Assembly (NCBI RefSeq): GCF_017875465.1
Contig: NZ_JAGGMQ010000001.1
Location: forward strand, 1,426,001 to 1,490,000
Direction of reading: 5' to 3'
DNA: 64,000 bases
Origin: Winslowiella toletana
GTDB lineage: Bacteria; Pseudomonadota; Gammaproteobacteria; Enterobacterales; Enterobacteriaceae
The notes beneath the pieces were generated by a model, which made no database searches, was not told where the DNA came from, and worked only from the letters and a program-made list of their open reading frames with translations. The first letter of the stretch is position 1. Each line of letters opens with the position of its first letter. This document shows positions 10,375 to 18,006 of the stretch, piece by piece. Position numbers and translations under genes: made by a program.

Positions 10375-12657
10375 TTATTCAACACTTTTGCAATCATTAG
10401 CGCTTTCAATTTGAACCAGGCAACTCATGGCGTTCGGTCCCTGGGTCAGCGACGAGGTGCCGATATCCAGCGTTAACACGTTCGGATTACCGGCGCGATC
10501 GAACGGCTGCCATTCGGCTTTACCAAATCCCGGGTCAAACCAGGCGCCGGTGGAGATCAGCACCACGCCTGGCGTGACGCCGTCCGTCAGACGCACGCCA
10601 GCCAGCATTGCGCCGCGCGCATTGCTGACTTTAATTGCTTCACCATCGCCAATACCACGGGTGGCCGCATCCTGCGGATGCATCCACAGCGTTTCATGTC
10701 CGGCGGTTTTATTGGCCTGCACCGTTGGCGTGGCATCCAGCTGACTGTGCAGACGGTCGCCCGGCTGAATCGAGATCATATGTAGTGGATAATCGTGGCT
10801 GATCTCCGCGCCCAGCCACTCCTGCGGCGGCCGCCACTCCGGATGTCCGGCAAAGTCATCCAGCTGATAACCGGCAATGGTGCTGCTAAACAGTTCGATT
10901 TTACCGCTGGCGGTTTTAATCGGATTGGCCTGCGGATCGTGACGGAAATCTTCCATAAAGATATACGGCTTATCGCCTTGCGGGATTTCAATAAAACCAC
11001 GCTGCCAGAACTCATCAAACTCCGGCCAGTGTACGCCTTTGCTGGCATGGGCTACCGCACACTGCTGATAGAGGTGCTCAATCCACTGCATCTCATTACG
11101 ATTTTCGGTGAACTGCGCGCGGAAGCCGAGACGATCGGCAATATCAGCAAAAATATCAAAGTCGTTACGCGCCTGATGCTGCGGCTTAATCGCCTGGTGC
11201 ATGGCTAACACATAGCGGTCACGCGACGAGCCGCCGATATCATTACGCTCCAGCGTGGTGGTTACCGGCAGCACGATATCGGCCATCTGCGCCGCTGGCG
11301 TCCAGACGATATCCTGCACAATCACCGTATCCGGGCGCTGCCAGCCTTCGACCAGGCGATTAAGCTGCTGATGATGATGGAACGGATTGCCGCCCGCCCA
11401 GTGCACCAGATGAATATCCGGGTAATGATGCGTTTCGCCCTGGAAGCTGTACGGCTGGCCGGGTTTAAGCAGCATATCGCTGATACGCGCCACCGGAATC
11501 GAGAGTCCTGACGGGTTTGGCCCGGTAGACATCTGTGGCGCAGGCGCTTCGACGCGTGGATTGCCAACGCTGTTCATTGAGCCATGACCAAAGGAGAAGC
11601 CACCGCCCGGCAAGCCAGGCTGGCCAAGCATTGATGATAAGGCAATCATCATCCAGTATGGCTGCTCGCCACGATGCGCGCGCTGTACCGCATATGAGCA
11701 GGTAATAAAGCTGCGCACGCCAGTCAGTTGCTGCGCCAGCTGCGCGATACGCGCCGCCGGAATGCCGGTAATGGCGCTGGCCCACTCCACCGTTTTAGCG
11801 ACGCCATCACTCTCACCGGTCAGATAGGCGCGCAGCTCGCTGTAACCGACGCAGTGACTCTGCAGGAAAGCGTTATCGACCGCGCCTCGCCGTTCAATTT
11901 CGTAACCCAGCGCCAGCATCAGCGCCACATCGGTATTCGGGCGGATCGGGATCCATTCTGCGTTAACAAATTCCGGGCAGTCGTCGCGCATCGGGCTGAT
12001 ATTGATCACCCGCGTGCCTTTCTCCGCCAGCTTTTGCAGCGCGGGTTTCAGACTATGCTGTCCGGCGCCACCGGAGGCGACCTGCGCATTTTTCAGCGCT
12101 AATCCACCAAAAGCGACAAACAGCTGGCAATGCTCGACCACATTTGGCCAGTCGGTGACGCGGCCGGTTAACGGCATATAAGTGCCAATCACATAGGGCA
12201 GGAAAAACTGCGCCGCGCCCCAGCTATAGTTACCCTGCTGATCAACACCGCCGCCACCGCTAAAATAGAAGCGACGAATCAGGGTACGCGCATGGTTGAC
12301 GCGTCCGGCAGATGACCAGCCGTAAGAGCCGTTAAAGATCCCCGAAGCGCCATAGCGATCGCGCACCCGGCGGTTCTCTTCAGCCACCAGATCCAGTGCG
12401 GTATCCCAGTCCACTTCGACAAAGTCTTCACGTCCGCGCAACGTGCGATCGCTGTTTTCGCGTGACTTCAGCCATGAGCGGCGCACCATCGGTTTACGGA
12501 TGCGTTTATCGGAGTAGACCAGTTCAGGGATGGTGTTAAGCATCGGTGACGGATCCTGGTCAGCAAAAAAAGGCTCACAGCCTGTCAGTTTGCCGCTATC
12601 CGTTACGGCGGTAAACGCGCCCCAGTGGGCGAGATGTGGCACTTTCTTGATTGTCAT
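10375..12657 (-). CDS. Molybdopterin-dependent reductase of the BisC/TorA (DMSO reductase) family
   Basis: 760 residues. The full family layout is visible: an N-terminal AHWGAF motif, the Mo-ligand region GNYSWGAAQ with the serine ligand (Ser145) of the BisC/TorA/DorA branch, the central GGNPFHHHQQLNRL and ADIVLPVTTTLERND, and the C-terminal molybdopterin-binding barrel (QPGDRLHSQLDAT, VLISTGAWFDPGF). No twin-arginine signal and no N-terminal Fe-S Cys motif are present, so a cytoplasmic BisC-like sulfoxide reductase (biotin or methionine sulfoxide, or other S/N-oxides) is the best guess; the substrate is unknown. It is divergent from galR with 225 bases between. Confidence 0.88.
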   Translation of the reverse strand: MTIKKVPHLAHWGAFTAVTDSGKLTGCEPFFADQDPSPMLNTIPELVYSDKRIRKPMVRRSWLKSRENSDRTLRGREDFVEVDWDTALDLVAEENRRVRDRYGASGIFNGSYGWSSAGRVNHARTLIRRFYFSGGGGVDQQGNYSWGAAQFFLPYVIGTYMPLTGRVTDWPNVVEHCQLFVAFGGLALKNAQVASGGAGQHSLKPALQKLAEKGTRVINISPMRDDCPEFVNAEWIPIRPNTDVALMLALGYEIERRGAVDNAFLQSHCVGYSELRAYLTGESDGVAKTVEWASAITGIPAARIAQLAQQLTGVRSFITCSYAVQRAHRGEQPYWMMIALSSMLGQPGLPGGGFSFGHGSMNSVGNPRVEAPAPQMSTGPNPSGLSIPVARISDMLLKPGQPYSFQGETHHYPDIHLVHWAGGNPFHHHQQLNRLVEGWQRPDTVIVQDIVWTPAAQMADIVLPVTTTLERNDIGGSSRDRYVLAMHQAIKPQHQARNDFDIFADIADRLGFRAQFTENRNEMQWIEHLYQQCAVAHASKGVHWPEFDEFWQRGFIEIPQGDKPYIFMEDFRHDPQANPIKTASGKIELFSSTIAGYQLDDFAGHPEWRPPQEWLGAEISHDYPLHMISIQPGDRLHSQLDATPTVQANKTAGHETLWMHPQDAATRGIGDGEAIKVSNARGAMLAGVRLTDGVTPGVVLISTGAWFDPGFGKAEWQPFDRAGNPNVLTLDIGTSSLTQGPNAMSCLVQIESANDCKSVE

Positions 12658-12849
12658 CTGTTGTCCGGCTTGCAGGTGGAAAAGTCTGCCACCAGCATAT
12701 CATTTTTTACATCGCCGTCAGCCGCTATGTGATGCGAGTCGCATTCGGCGACTTCAGGGTGCAAAGCGTCATCTTTCCTCACGCTTTGCGACACCGCTGG
12801 CATTCTCGCGGCTTGAATCAGCCTGCATTTTCCGCAACACTGAATTTAT

Positions 12850-12865
12850 GTGTAAACGTTTTCCC
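12850..12865. promoter_or_regulatory. Candidate GalR/GalS operator upstream of galR
   Basis: GTGTAAACGTTTTCCC fits the GalR/GalS consensus GTGKAANCGNTTNCAC at all but one fixed position. It is centred about 25 bases before the galR start, consistent with autorepression. Confidence 0.65.
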
Positions 12866-12882
12866 GGGAAGTAAGTAAACAG

Positions 12883-13884
12883 ATGGCTACCATTAAGGAT
12901 GTTGCAAAACTGGCGGGCGTTTCTGTCGCCACCGTATCGCGTGTGATCAATAAATCACCGAAAGCGAGTGAAAGCTCCCGACTGGCAGTTAACAGCGCCA
13001 TGGAGCAGTTGCAATATCATCCAAACGCCAATGCACGCGCGCTGGCGCAACAATCAACCGAAACCATTGGGCTGGTGGTCGGCGATGTTTCCGATCCCTT
13101 TTTTGGCGCCATGGTAAAAGCGGTTGATGAGGTGGCCTGGCAAACGGGAAACTTTTTGCTGATTGGTAACGGTTACCATGATGAAGAGAAAGAGCGCGAA
13201 GCCATTGAACAACTGATGCGCCATCGCTGCGCAGCACTGGTGGTGCATGCCAAAAAAGTCCCCGACGAAGAACTGGCCGGGCTGATGAAGCAGATCCCCG
13301 GAATGGTGCTGGTAAATCGCTCCCTTGCCGGTTTTGAAAAACGCTGTATTGCACTTGATGACCGCTATGGTTCCTGGCTGGCAACCCGCCATTTAATTCA
13401 GCAGGGCCATAATAATATTGGCTTTATCTGCTCGACCCACGCCATTTCCGATACCGAAGATCGTCTGAAGGGCTATTACGACGCGTTGCGCGAACACAAT
13501 CTGCCGTGTAACGACCGGTTAGTGGCGTTTGGTGAACCGGACGAACTGGGTGGCGAGCAGGCGATGACCGAACTGCTGGGGCGCGGTAAAAACTTCAGCG
13601 CGGTAGCCTGCTATAACGACTCGATGGCCGCTGGGGCGCTGGCGGTGATGAGTGATAACAGCATTCGCGTGCCGGAAGAGATGTCACTGATCGGTTTTGA
13701 TGATGTGCTGGTGTCGCGCTATGTGCGCCCGCGTCTGACCACCGTGCGTTATCCGATTGTCACGATGGCACAGCAGGCGGCCGCACTGGCGCTGGCGCTG
13801 GCGCATGGCGCCCCGCTGCCGGAAGTCACCAATATGTTTAGCCCGACGCTGGTGCGTCGTCATTCGGTGGGAGCGCCAGGTTAA
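12883..13884 (+). CDS. galR: Galactose operon repressor GalR
   Basis: 333 residues (E. coli 343). The LacI-type helix-turn-helix IKDVAKLAGVSVATVSRVIN and hinge (HPNANARALAQQ) are nearly identical to E. coli GalR, followed by a periplasmic-binding-like sugar domain (RCIALDDRYGSWLATRHLIQQGH, SLIGFDDVLVSRYVRPRLTTVRYP). GalR represses gal transport and metabolism genes until D-galactose binds. The C-terminus stops at HSVGAPG, about ten residues short of E. coli, directly where the AT-rich islet begins. A GalR operator lies just upstream. Its neighbours lysA, lysR and ygeA further right keep E. coli order. Confidence 0.97.
   Translation: MATIKDVAKLAGVSVATVSRVINKSPKASESSRLAVNSAMEQLQYHPNANARALAQQSTETIGLVVGDVSDPFFGAMVKAVDEVAWQTGNFLLIGNGYHDEEKEREAIEQLMRHRCAALVVHAKKVPDEELAGLMKQIPGMVLVNRSLAGFEKRCIALDDRYGSWLATRHLIQQGHNNIGFICSTHAISDTEDRLKGYYDALREHNLPCNDRLVAFGEPDELGGEQAMTELLGRGKNFSAVACYNDSMAAGALAVMSDNSIRVPEEMSLIGFDDVLVSRYVRPRLTTVRYPIVTMAQQAAALALALAHGAPLPEVTNMFSPTLVRRHSVGAPG
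13810..13834 (+). repeat. 25-bp direct repeat copy 1 (inside galR 3' part)
   Basis: Matches positions 15462-15486 at 24 of 25 bases, same orientation. The pair brackets the AT-rich islet and is possibly an attachment-like duplication. Confidence 0.6.
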
Positions 13885-14108
13885 AATTTGCTATTAGCGC
13901 ATAGTGTCGTTGGCAGGCTAATGATAGTGAGGAAGATTAGTCAATATGTGCTTGAAAACACCAACAACATTAGTCAAACTTATGAATTATGATGTTTAGT
14001 CTATGTAAGAGTATAAGATTAAATATAGTTCCAGACTCAACAATTATTTTTTTGAAAAGCATTAACATTCAAAGAATAACATTTAACAACAAGGAGGTTT
14101 TATCAACA

Positions 14109-14681
14109 ATGGCTACAGACACCTACAAAGGGATTGGAATCTACGTCGTCACTGAAAGGGTCTATAATCGTGAGGCACCCAACTGGCACGGTATAGGTTC
14201 AACCATGATGCAAGTGCATAAGATGGTGTATCAGCTCTGCAAAAAACAAGATGTTTACATGGAAGGAGAGATTATAACCCCTGACACCACCACACTTTGG
14301 CAGAATTTAAAAATTCTCTTTGGTGCCACTTTGGTAATGAAAGATAGTGTAAAAAAAAGAGCTGAACTTCGTGCTTGAATACAGCGGTTCAAGATTCGTT
14401 TATACGCCGTTAGATGGGTTCAAATCAGAGTATATTCCAGAGGTCTTAAAAAAGGGTGGAAAATACCCACGGATAGAATTTTGAGTTTTGGAACCGATCC
14501 TATTCCTAACATCACGCTTTTTGGCAATCAAAAAGCAGAGTTCTTTGTTTCGGATGGAGGAAAAGGCACTCCAGAAGCTGCAGCAAAGTACGATTCCAAA
14601 ATTAAACAGCTTGTCATGGTGCATCCCCGAAATGAGTTGCCTGATTTAATGAAAATATTAAAAAAGGCAGAGAAAAGATGA
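14109..14681 (+). pseudogene. Unrecognised gene interrupted by two compensating frameshifts in homopolymers
   Basis: A strong ribosome site (AAGGAGG, 14091-14097) precedes an ATG at 14109. The first frame stops at 14378 (MATDTYKGIGIYVVTERVYN...). Removing one A from the A8 run at 14351-14358 would continue it as SVKKELNFVLEYSGSR to a stop at 14484. Adding one T to the T4 run at 14479-14482 restores the first frame (IEFLSFGTDPIPN) through to the stop at 14681. The repaired product would be about 190 residues, soluble, ending in a Lys-rich helix. No family is recognised. It overlaps the next gene in ATGA. It may be a decayed gene, a sequencing error at homopolymers, or a slippage-expressed gene. 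Base composition is clearly AT-richer than its neighbours, suggesting transfer. Confidence 0.55.
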
Positions 14682-15094
14682 AATACAAAATCATAACAAT
14701 TTTCGCAGGGATACTATATTTAATGGCTGGGTATTTCTCGCTACCGTTTATAATGAAATATTTCATTCCTTTCAATATATCAATATCTGACATGCGATAT
14801 TTTCTTGCTTTCAAATTGGGAGCGTTCGTTTCTTTCTTACTTTCATTTCTCATTGTGTTTTTAGTGAGTTATAAAAGTAAAAAAAGTCACCTTTATTTCT
14901 TTACAATTATTTTATATTGTATATTCCTGTGCATATTTTCATATTTTTTCATTACAGAAGGTATGGAATCCGCAGAGCATTATGATGTCTTGATTGATTT
15001 CCAAAACATACCTTTCTTTAAAGTCTATCTGGCATCGTTCTTTTCTTCTCTTAGCCTGTTAGTGATTAATATCTATGCTAAAATCCTTAGTTAA
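14678..15094 (+). CDS. Small membrane protein, four predicted transmembrane segments, unknown function
   Basis: 138 residues beginning MKYKIITIFAGILYLMAGYF. Four hydrophobic segments are visible (about 4-24, 45-65, 72-92, 112-135) separated by short Lys/Ser loops. The ATG overlaps the stop of the preceding frameshifted gene (ATGA), so both belong to one transcript. The composition is AT-rich. The pairing of a soluble and a small membrane protein resembles an effector-immunity pair, but no motif supports that and it is speculation. Confidence 0.6.
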   Translation: MKYKIITIFAGILYLMAGYFSLPFIMKYFIPFNISISDMRYFLAFKLGAFVSFLLSFLIVFLVSYKSKKSHLYFFTIILYCIFLCIFSYFFITEGMESAEHYDVLIDFQNIPFFKVYLASFFSSLSLLVINIYAKILS

Positions 15095-15407
15095 TATCCT
15101 GCGGCGTGGTTTTATGAACTCATTTAATTATGAGGGAAAGGATTCACGCCTGGAATATGTCACATTTGTGTTATTCCAGCTCTGCTGGTTTACGTTATAC
15201 CTTAAATTTATTACTGTTAATGATACTATCGCCATCCTTCCTCTTTTGCTCTTTATCCTCCCATTACTCTCATCTGCTGTTCGCAGAATTAATGATATTG
15301 GTTATTCTAAGGCCGTGATTATACTTCTTATAATTGCACCCTATTTAATGATACCGTTTCTTTTCTTTCCAGCGCCGTTGAAAAAAGATGAGCAAAAAAA
15401 ATATTAA
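15075..15407 (+). CDS. DUF805-like membrane protein
   Basis: 110 residues. The N-terminus (ILRRGFMNSFNYEGKDSRLEY) fits the DUF805 opening (short amphipathic lead, then G+xSRxEY), and SSAVRRINDIGYSK fits the conserved xxRRLHDxGxS region. Three hydrophobic segments are visible. It is shorter than many DUF805 proteins. The start at 15075 overlaps the preceding gene by 20 bases; an ATG at 15114 is the alternative, but would remove part of the domain. DUF805 function is unknown. It is the last gene of the AT-rich islet on this strand. Confidence 0.65.
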   Translation: MLKSLVNILRRGFMNSFNYEGKDSRLEYVTFVLFQLCWFTLYLKFITVNDTIAILPLLLFILPLLSSAVRRINDIGYSKAVIILLIIAPYLMIPFLFFPAPLKKDEQKKY

Positions 15408-15458
15408 GCTTTTGATAAATATAGCCATTTATCATCTCACCCTAAACAAGTCGTCCCT

Positions 15459-15653
15459 TCAGCCCCGCTGCTGGAAGTCACCAATAGCGCGGCCACGTTT
15501 GTCTGATATAGCAATAATTGATGCTTTCGCATCTTCGTGCTTTGCATCTGCAACTATGGCATTAATTTCATGTAGCGCCTTATCGCTGGCAGTACCAGCG
15601 TTGTGCTGGCGCTGAATCAATGTCTGCATTTTAAGAATGCGTTTATCAACCAT
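15459..15653 (-). CDS. Short hypothetical protein (64 aa), uncertain
   Basis: An open frame with an AAGGG-type ribosome site upstream of ATG at 15653, encoding a charged, mostly helical peptide (MVDKRILKMQTLIQRQHNAG..., KHEDAKASIIAISDKRG). Its last seven residues (GDFQQRG) are encoded by the second copy of the galR-derived 25-bp repeat. It could be a truncated remnant. No family is recognised. Confidence 0.35.
   Translation of the reverse strand: MVDKRILKMQTLIQRQHNAGTASDKALHEINAIVADAKHEDAKASIIAISDKRGRAIGDFQQRG
15462..15486 (+). repeat. 25-bp direct repeat copy 2 (right edge of AT-rich islet)
   Basis: 24 of 25 bases identical to galR positions 13810-13834. Together the copies frame about 1.6 kb of AT-rich DNA. 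Confidence 0.6.
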
Positions 15654-15683
15654 CTTATCTTTCCCTTTTAGATTAGGGCTTTC

Positions 15684-16316
15684 CTAAGCCCCGCTATAAC
15701 GCCCCGGCTTATGCCACCGTAATAACATGGCGTTCATCGCCACCGCGCTAAGTACCGACCACAGCAATAAGTTGCCAGGCACTTTCGCCAGTGCAATTAC
15801 AAATACCACCACATCCAGCATCATCTGCGTCTTCCCGGCGTTAACGCCGTAAACCTTCTGCCCCCATAACGTAATCACTCCGGTGCCGCCCACCGAAGCG
15901 TTATGGCGCGCCAGGCATAAAATCCCCATGCCGATAATGGTGCCGCCCACCAGCGAAGAGAATACCGGATGGATATAGTCGATTTTCAGCAAGTCAGGGA
16001 TCACCAGCGAAGCGGCCATTAAGGCAAAATTAACCATTAACGTCTTAAAGGTAAAAGCACCGCCCATTTTCCACCAGGAGAACGCCATAAATGGCAGATT
16101 GACGAGGATAAACAGAGTGCCGATTTTCATCGCCACAAAGTACGAAAGCAGCAGCGCAATCCCCGCCACGCCGCCGGTCACCATGCCGGAAAAATGCAGC
16201 ATATTCAGGCCAATGGAGATAAACATCACCCCCAGCGCAAGGCCATAAACGTCATCCGCAGTGGTATGGGAGATTGATGGCGCCATCATCCCCGTTTTAC
16301 TTTTTTCATCTCGCAT
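15684..16316 (-). CDS. YitT/YczE-type multi-pass membrane protein
   Basis: 210 residues from ATG at 16316; longer frames run back into the upstream gene and are unlikely. Five to six hydrophobic helices, with the opening DVYGLALGVMFISIGLNML and later VGGTIIGMGILCLARHNASVGGTGVITLW, resemble the YitT/YczE membrane family. Its transport role is unproven. It begins 4 bases after the acetyltransferase stop, so it is the third gene of a regulator-acetyltransferase-membrane protein operon. Confidence 0.75.
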   Translation of the reverse strand: MRDEKSKTGMMAPSISHTTADDVYGLALGVMFISIGLNMLHFSGMVTGGVAGIALLLSYFVAMKIGTLFILVNLPFMAFSWWKMGGAFTFKTLMVNFALMAASLVIPDLLKIDYIHPVFSSLVGGTIIGMGILCLARHNASVGGTGVITLWGQKVYGVNAGKTQMMLDVVVFVIALAKVPGNLLLWSVLSAVAMNAMLLRWHKPGRYSGA

Positions 16317-16320
16317 GTTG

Positions 16321-16788
16321 TTAAGCTGTACCTGAAATCGCTTGATGATACAGACGCACCGGTATATCCGGATAATCCAGTGCATCGCCAATGTAACGCC
16401 AGCCAAAGCGCTCATAATAGTCAGCACAGGCGGAATAAAGCCAGATCTCAGGATAATTATGCGCCTGGCACCAGGCGATGACATGCTGTTGCAGCTGCTC
16501 GCTTACGCCTCTGCCGCGATACTCCGGTGCGACGTACAGCGCCGCCAGCCACGGAAACAGATCCTGACGGCTGATAAGATCGCAACGCCAGACGCCAACG
16601 GTGCCCACCGGCTGCGAGCCTTCCAGCGCGACAAAAGTCAGCGGCAGATGCTGGCCGCTCAGACAGCTGTTAATCACACTGGCATAAAAGTCACGGCTGT
16701 TGTCACTACCAAACGCCTGCCATAGCCAGTCGGTAATCAGTTCCCGATGTTCTGGCGCTTCAGTCAGCGAGACAATACGCAGCGCCAT
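16321..16788 (-). CDS. GNAT-family N-acetyltransferase
   Basis: 155 residues starting MALRIVSLTEAPEH. The acetyl-CoA binding motif A is visible as LAALYVAPEYRGRGVSEQL (about residues 88-106), and a C-terminal YYERFGWRYIG matches the usual GNAT beta-bulge. The substrate is unknown. The start overlaps the regulator stop in TGATG (16786-16790), so translation is coupled to the FCD regulator gene. Confidence 0.85.
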   Translation of the reverse strand: MALRIVSLTEAPEHRELITDWLWQAFGSDNSRDFYASVINSCLSGQHLPLTFVALEGSQPVGTVGVWRCDLISRQDLFPWLAALYVAPEYRGRGVSEQLQQHVIAWCQAHNYPEIWLYSACADYYERFGWRYIGDALDYPDIPVRLYHQAISGTA

Positions 16789-17561
16789 CAGATCAGCTTC
16801 CCCTGAAAAATCGGTACCGATTCGAACAGATAACCGTCGAAATCCGGCGCATCGGCATCGGATAACTCCAGCAGGGTATTTTTCACATTTTCCAGATGTT
16901 GCCACATCGCCTGCCAGGAACCCATCACATCGCGACGGCGCAATGCCGCCAGAATGGTCTGATGATCGCCCAGCCATTTCAGCCGGTAGCTGCGGGTTTC
17001 AATATGACTGCGTAACTGCTGCCACAACGGGCTGCTTTCATGATGGCGCCAGACGCTGTTGACGGTATCCAGCAGCATCTGATTTTGCGTCGCGCCCGCC
17101 AGCAGCAGGTGAAACATCTTGTCGTTATCCTGGCTGTAGTCATTGATGGCAATCGCCTTCTGCTCCTGCTCCAGCGTACGTTTCAGGTTTTCGATATCCG
17201 CTTTGGTAGCCATCTTCGCGGCAAAGGCGGCGATATTGCTCTCCAGCAACTGGCGCGCCTGCAGCATCTCAAACGGCCCGACGTCACTGCGGAAAAAAGC
17301 TTCCTCTTCATCGCCACTTTCCGAAGGAATGCGCATCACGTAGACGCCGGAACTCTGCCGGATATCGACGGTGCCTTCCAGTTCCAGCATCAGCAACGCC
17401 TCGCGCACAATTGTACGACTGACGCCCCAGGTTTCCGCGATATTACGCTCCGGCGGCAGGCGGGAACCGACCGGATAGTGTCCAGCAATAATCTGCTGAC
17501 GCAGATCGTGACCAATTTCCTGATACTGCTTTCTCTCTTGCGGAGGTGCGCCCTTATCCAC
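16788..17561 (-). CDS. GntR-family transcriptional regulator with FCD domain, ExuR/UxuR-like
   Basis: 257 residues. The winged helix-turn-helix (GSRLPPERNIAETWGVSRTIVREALLMLELEGTV) and the FCD ligand domain (GPFEMLQARQLLESNIAAFAAKMAT, then AMWQHLENVKNTL) are close to E. coli ExuR and UxuR. Those proteins bind TTGGTATACCAA-like sites and respond to hexuronates. Three such sites lie in the divergent PTS promoter at 20847-20950, and the gene follows the PTS operon on the same strand after 117 bases. So it very likely controls the beta-glucoside PTS here rather than hexuronate genes. The inducer is unknown. Confidence 0.88.
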   Translation of the reverse strand: MDKGAPPQERKQYQEIGHDLRQQIIAGHYPVGSRLPPERNIAETWGVSRTIVREALLMLELEGTVDIRQSSGVYVMRIPSESGDEEEAFFRSDVGPFEMLQARQLLESNIAAFAAKMATKADIENLKRTLEQEQKAIAINDYSQDNDKMFHLLLAGATQNQMLLDTVNSVWRHHESSPLWQQLRSHIETRSYRLKWLGDHQTILAALRRRDVMGSWQAMWQHLENVKNTLLELSDADAPDFDGYLFESVPIFQGKLI

Positions 17562-17635
17562 TTAATCACCCTTAACCCATTGACGATGTTGAGAATATCG
17601 TCGACCCGCTTCCGCTTCGAGCTGTCACGTTATCC

Positions 17636-17659
17636 GGGCCAGCACTCCACGTCTGGCCC
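17636..17659. terminator. Hairpin at the end of the PTS operon, weak terminator candidate
   Basis: Inverted repeat GGGCCAG and CTGGCCC with a 10-base loop, downstream of the IIB gene, with no T-run. It may limit read-through into the regulator operon. Confidence 0.4.
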
Positions 17660-17678
17660 ATCTGCGACGATATCGCCT

Positions 17679-17996
17679 CTAGTCTACCAAAGCCAGCGCC
17701 TGATCGAGTACTTTTGCGCCGTTAAGCGTGCCGTAAGCGACCGAATCGATGACCGCGATCGGGATATGATAGCTGTCGGTAAGTTTGCGATTTTCTTCAA
17801 GTTTAAAGCGCACCTGTGGCCCCAGCAGCACCACTACTACTTCGTTGCCATTCTCCTGCAACTCATCCCGCAGATTCTGTTCCGGAATAGCGTAAATCTG
17901 GTACTCAAGACCACGTGCCGTCACCTCTTTCTCCATGCGGGTCACCACCATTGAGGTCGACATGCCTGCCGCGCAGGCCAGGACGATTCTTTTCAT
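17679..17996 (-). CDS. PTS beta-glucoside/cellobiose-type EIIB component
   Basis: 105 residues beginning MKRIVLACAAGMSTSMVV. The phosphorylated cysteine (Cys8) sits in the conserved CxxGxSTS loop of lactose/cellobiose-family EIIB. The ATG at 17996 is preceded by AAGGAACTGATA; an upstream in-frame ATG at 18026 lies inside the hydrolase gene and is rejected. It accepts phosphate from the divergent EIIA (20965-21279) and passes it to sugar bound by EIIC (19446-20780). Confidence 0.93.
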   Translation of the reverse strand: MKRIVLACAAGMSTSMVVTRMEKEVTARGLEYQIYAIPEQNLRDELQENGNEVVVVLLGPQVRFKLEENRKLTDSYHIPIAVIDSVAYGTLNGAKVLDQALALVD

Positions 17997-18006
17997 TATC
18001 AGTTCC

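Noticed and set aside
15388..15615. Plus-strand frame after the DUF805-like gene
   Set aside because: It overlaps the stop region of that gene, lacks a ribosome site and has an implausible Ser/Ala composition.
17040..17954. 304-codon open frame on the plus strand
   Set aside because: It spans the antisense of the FCD regulator and EIIB, both recognised proteins.
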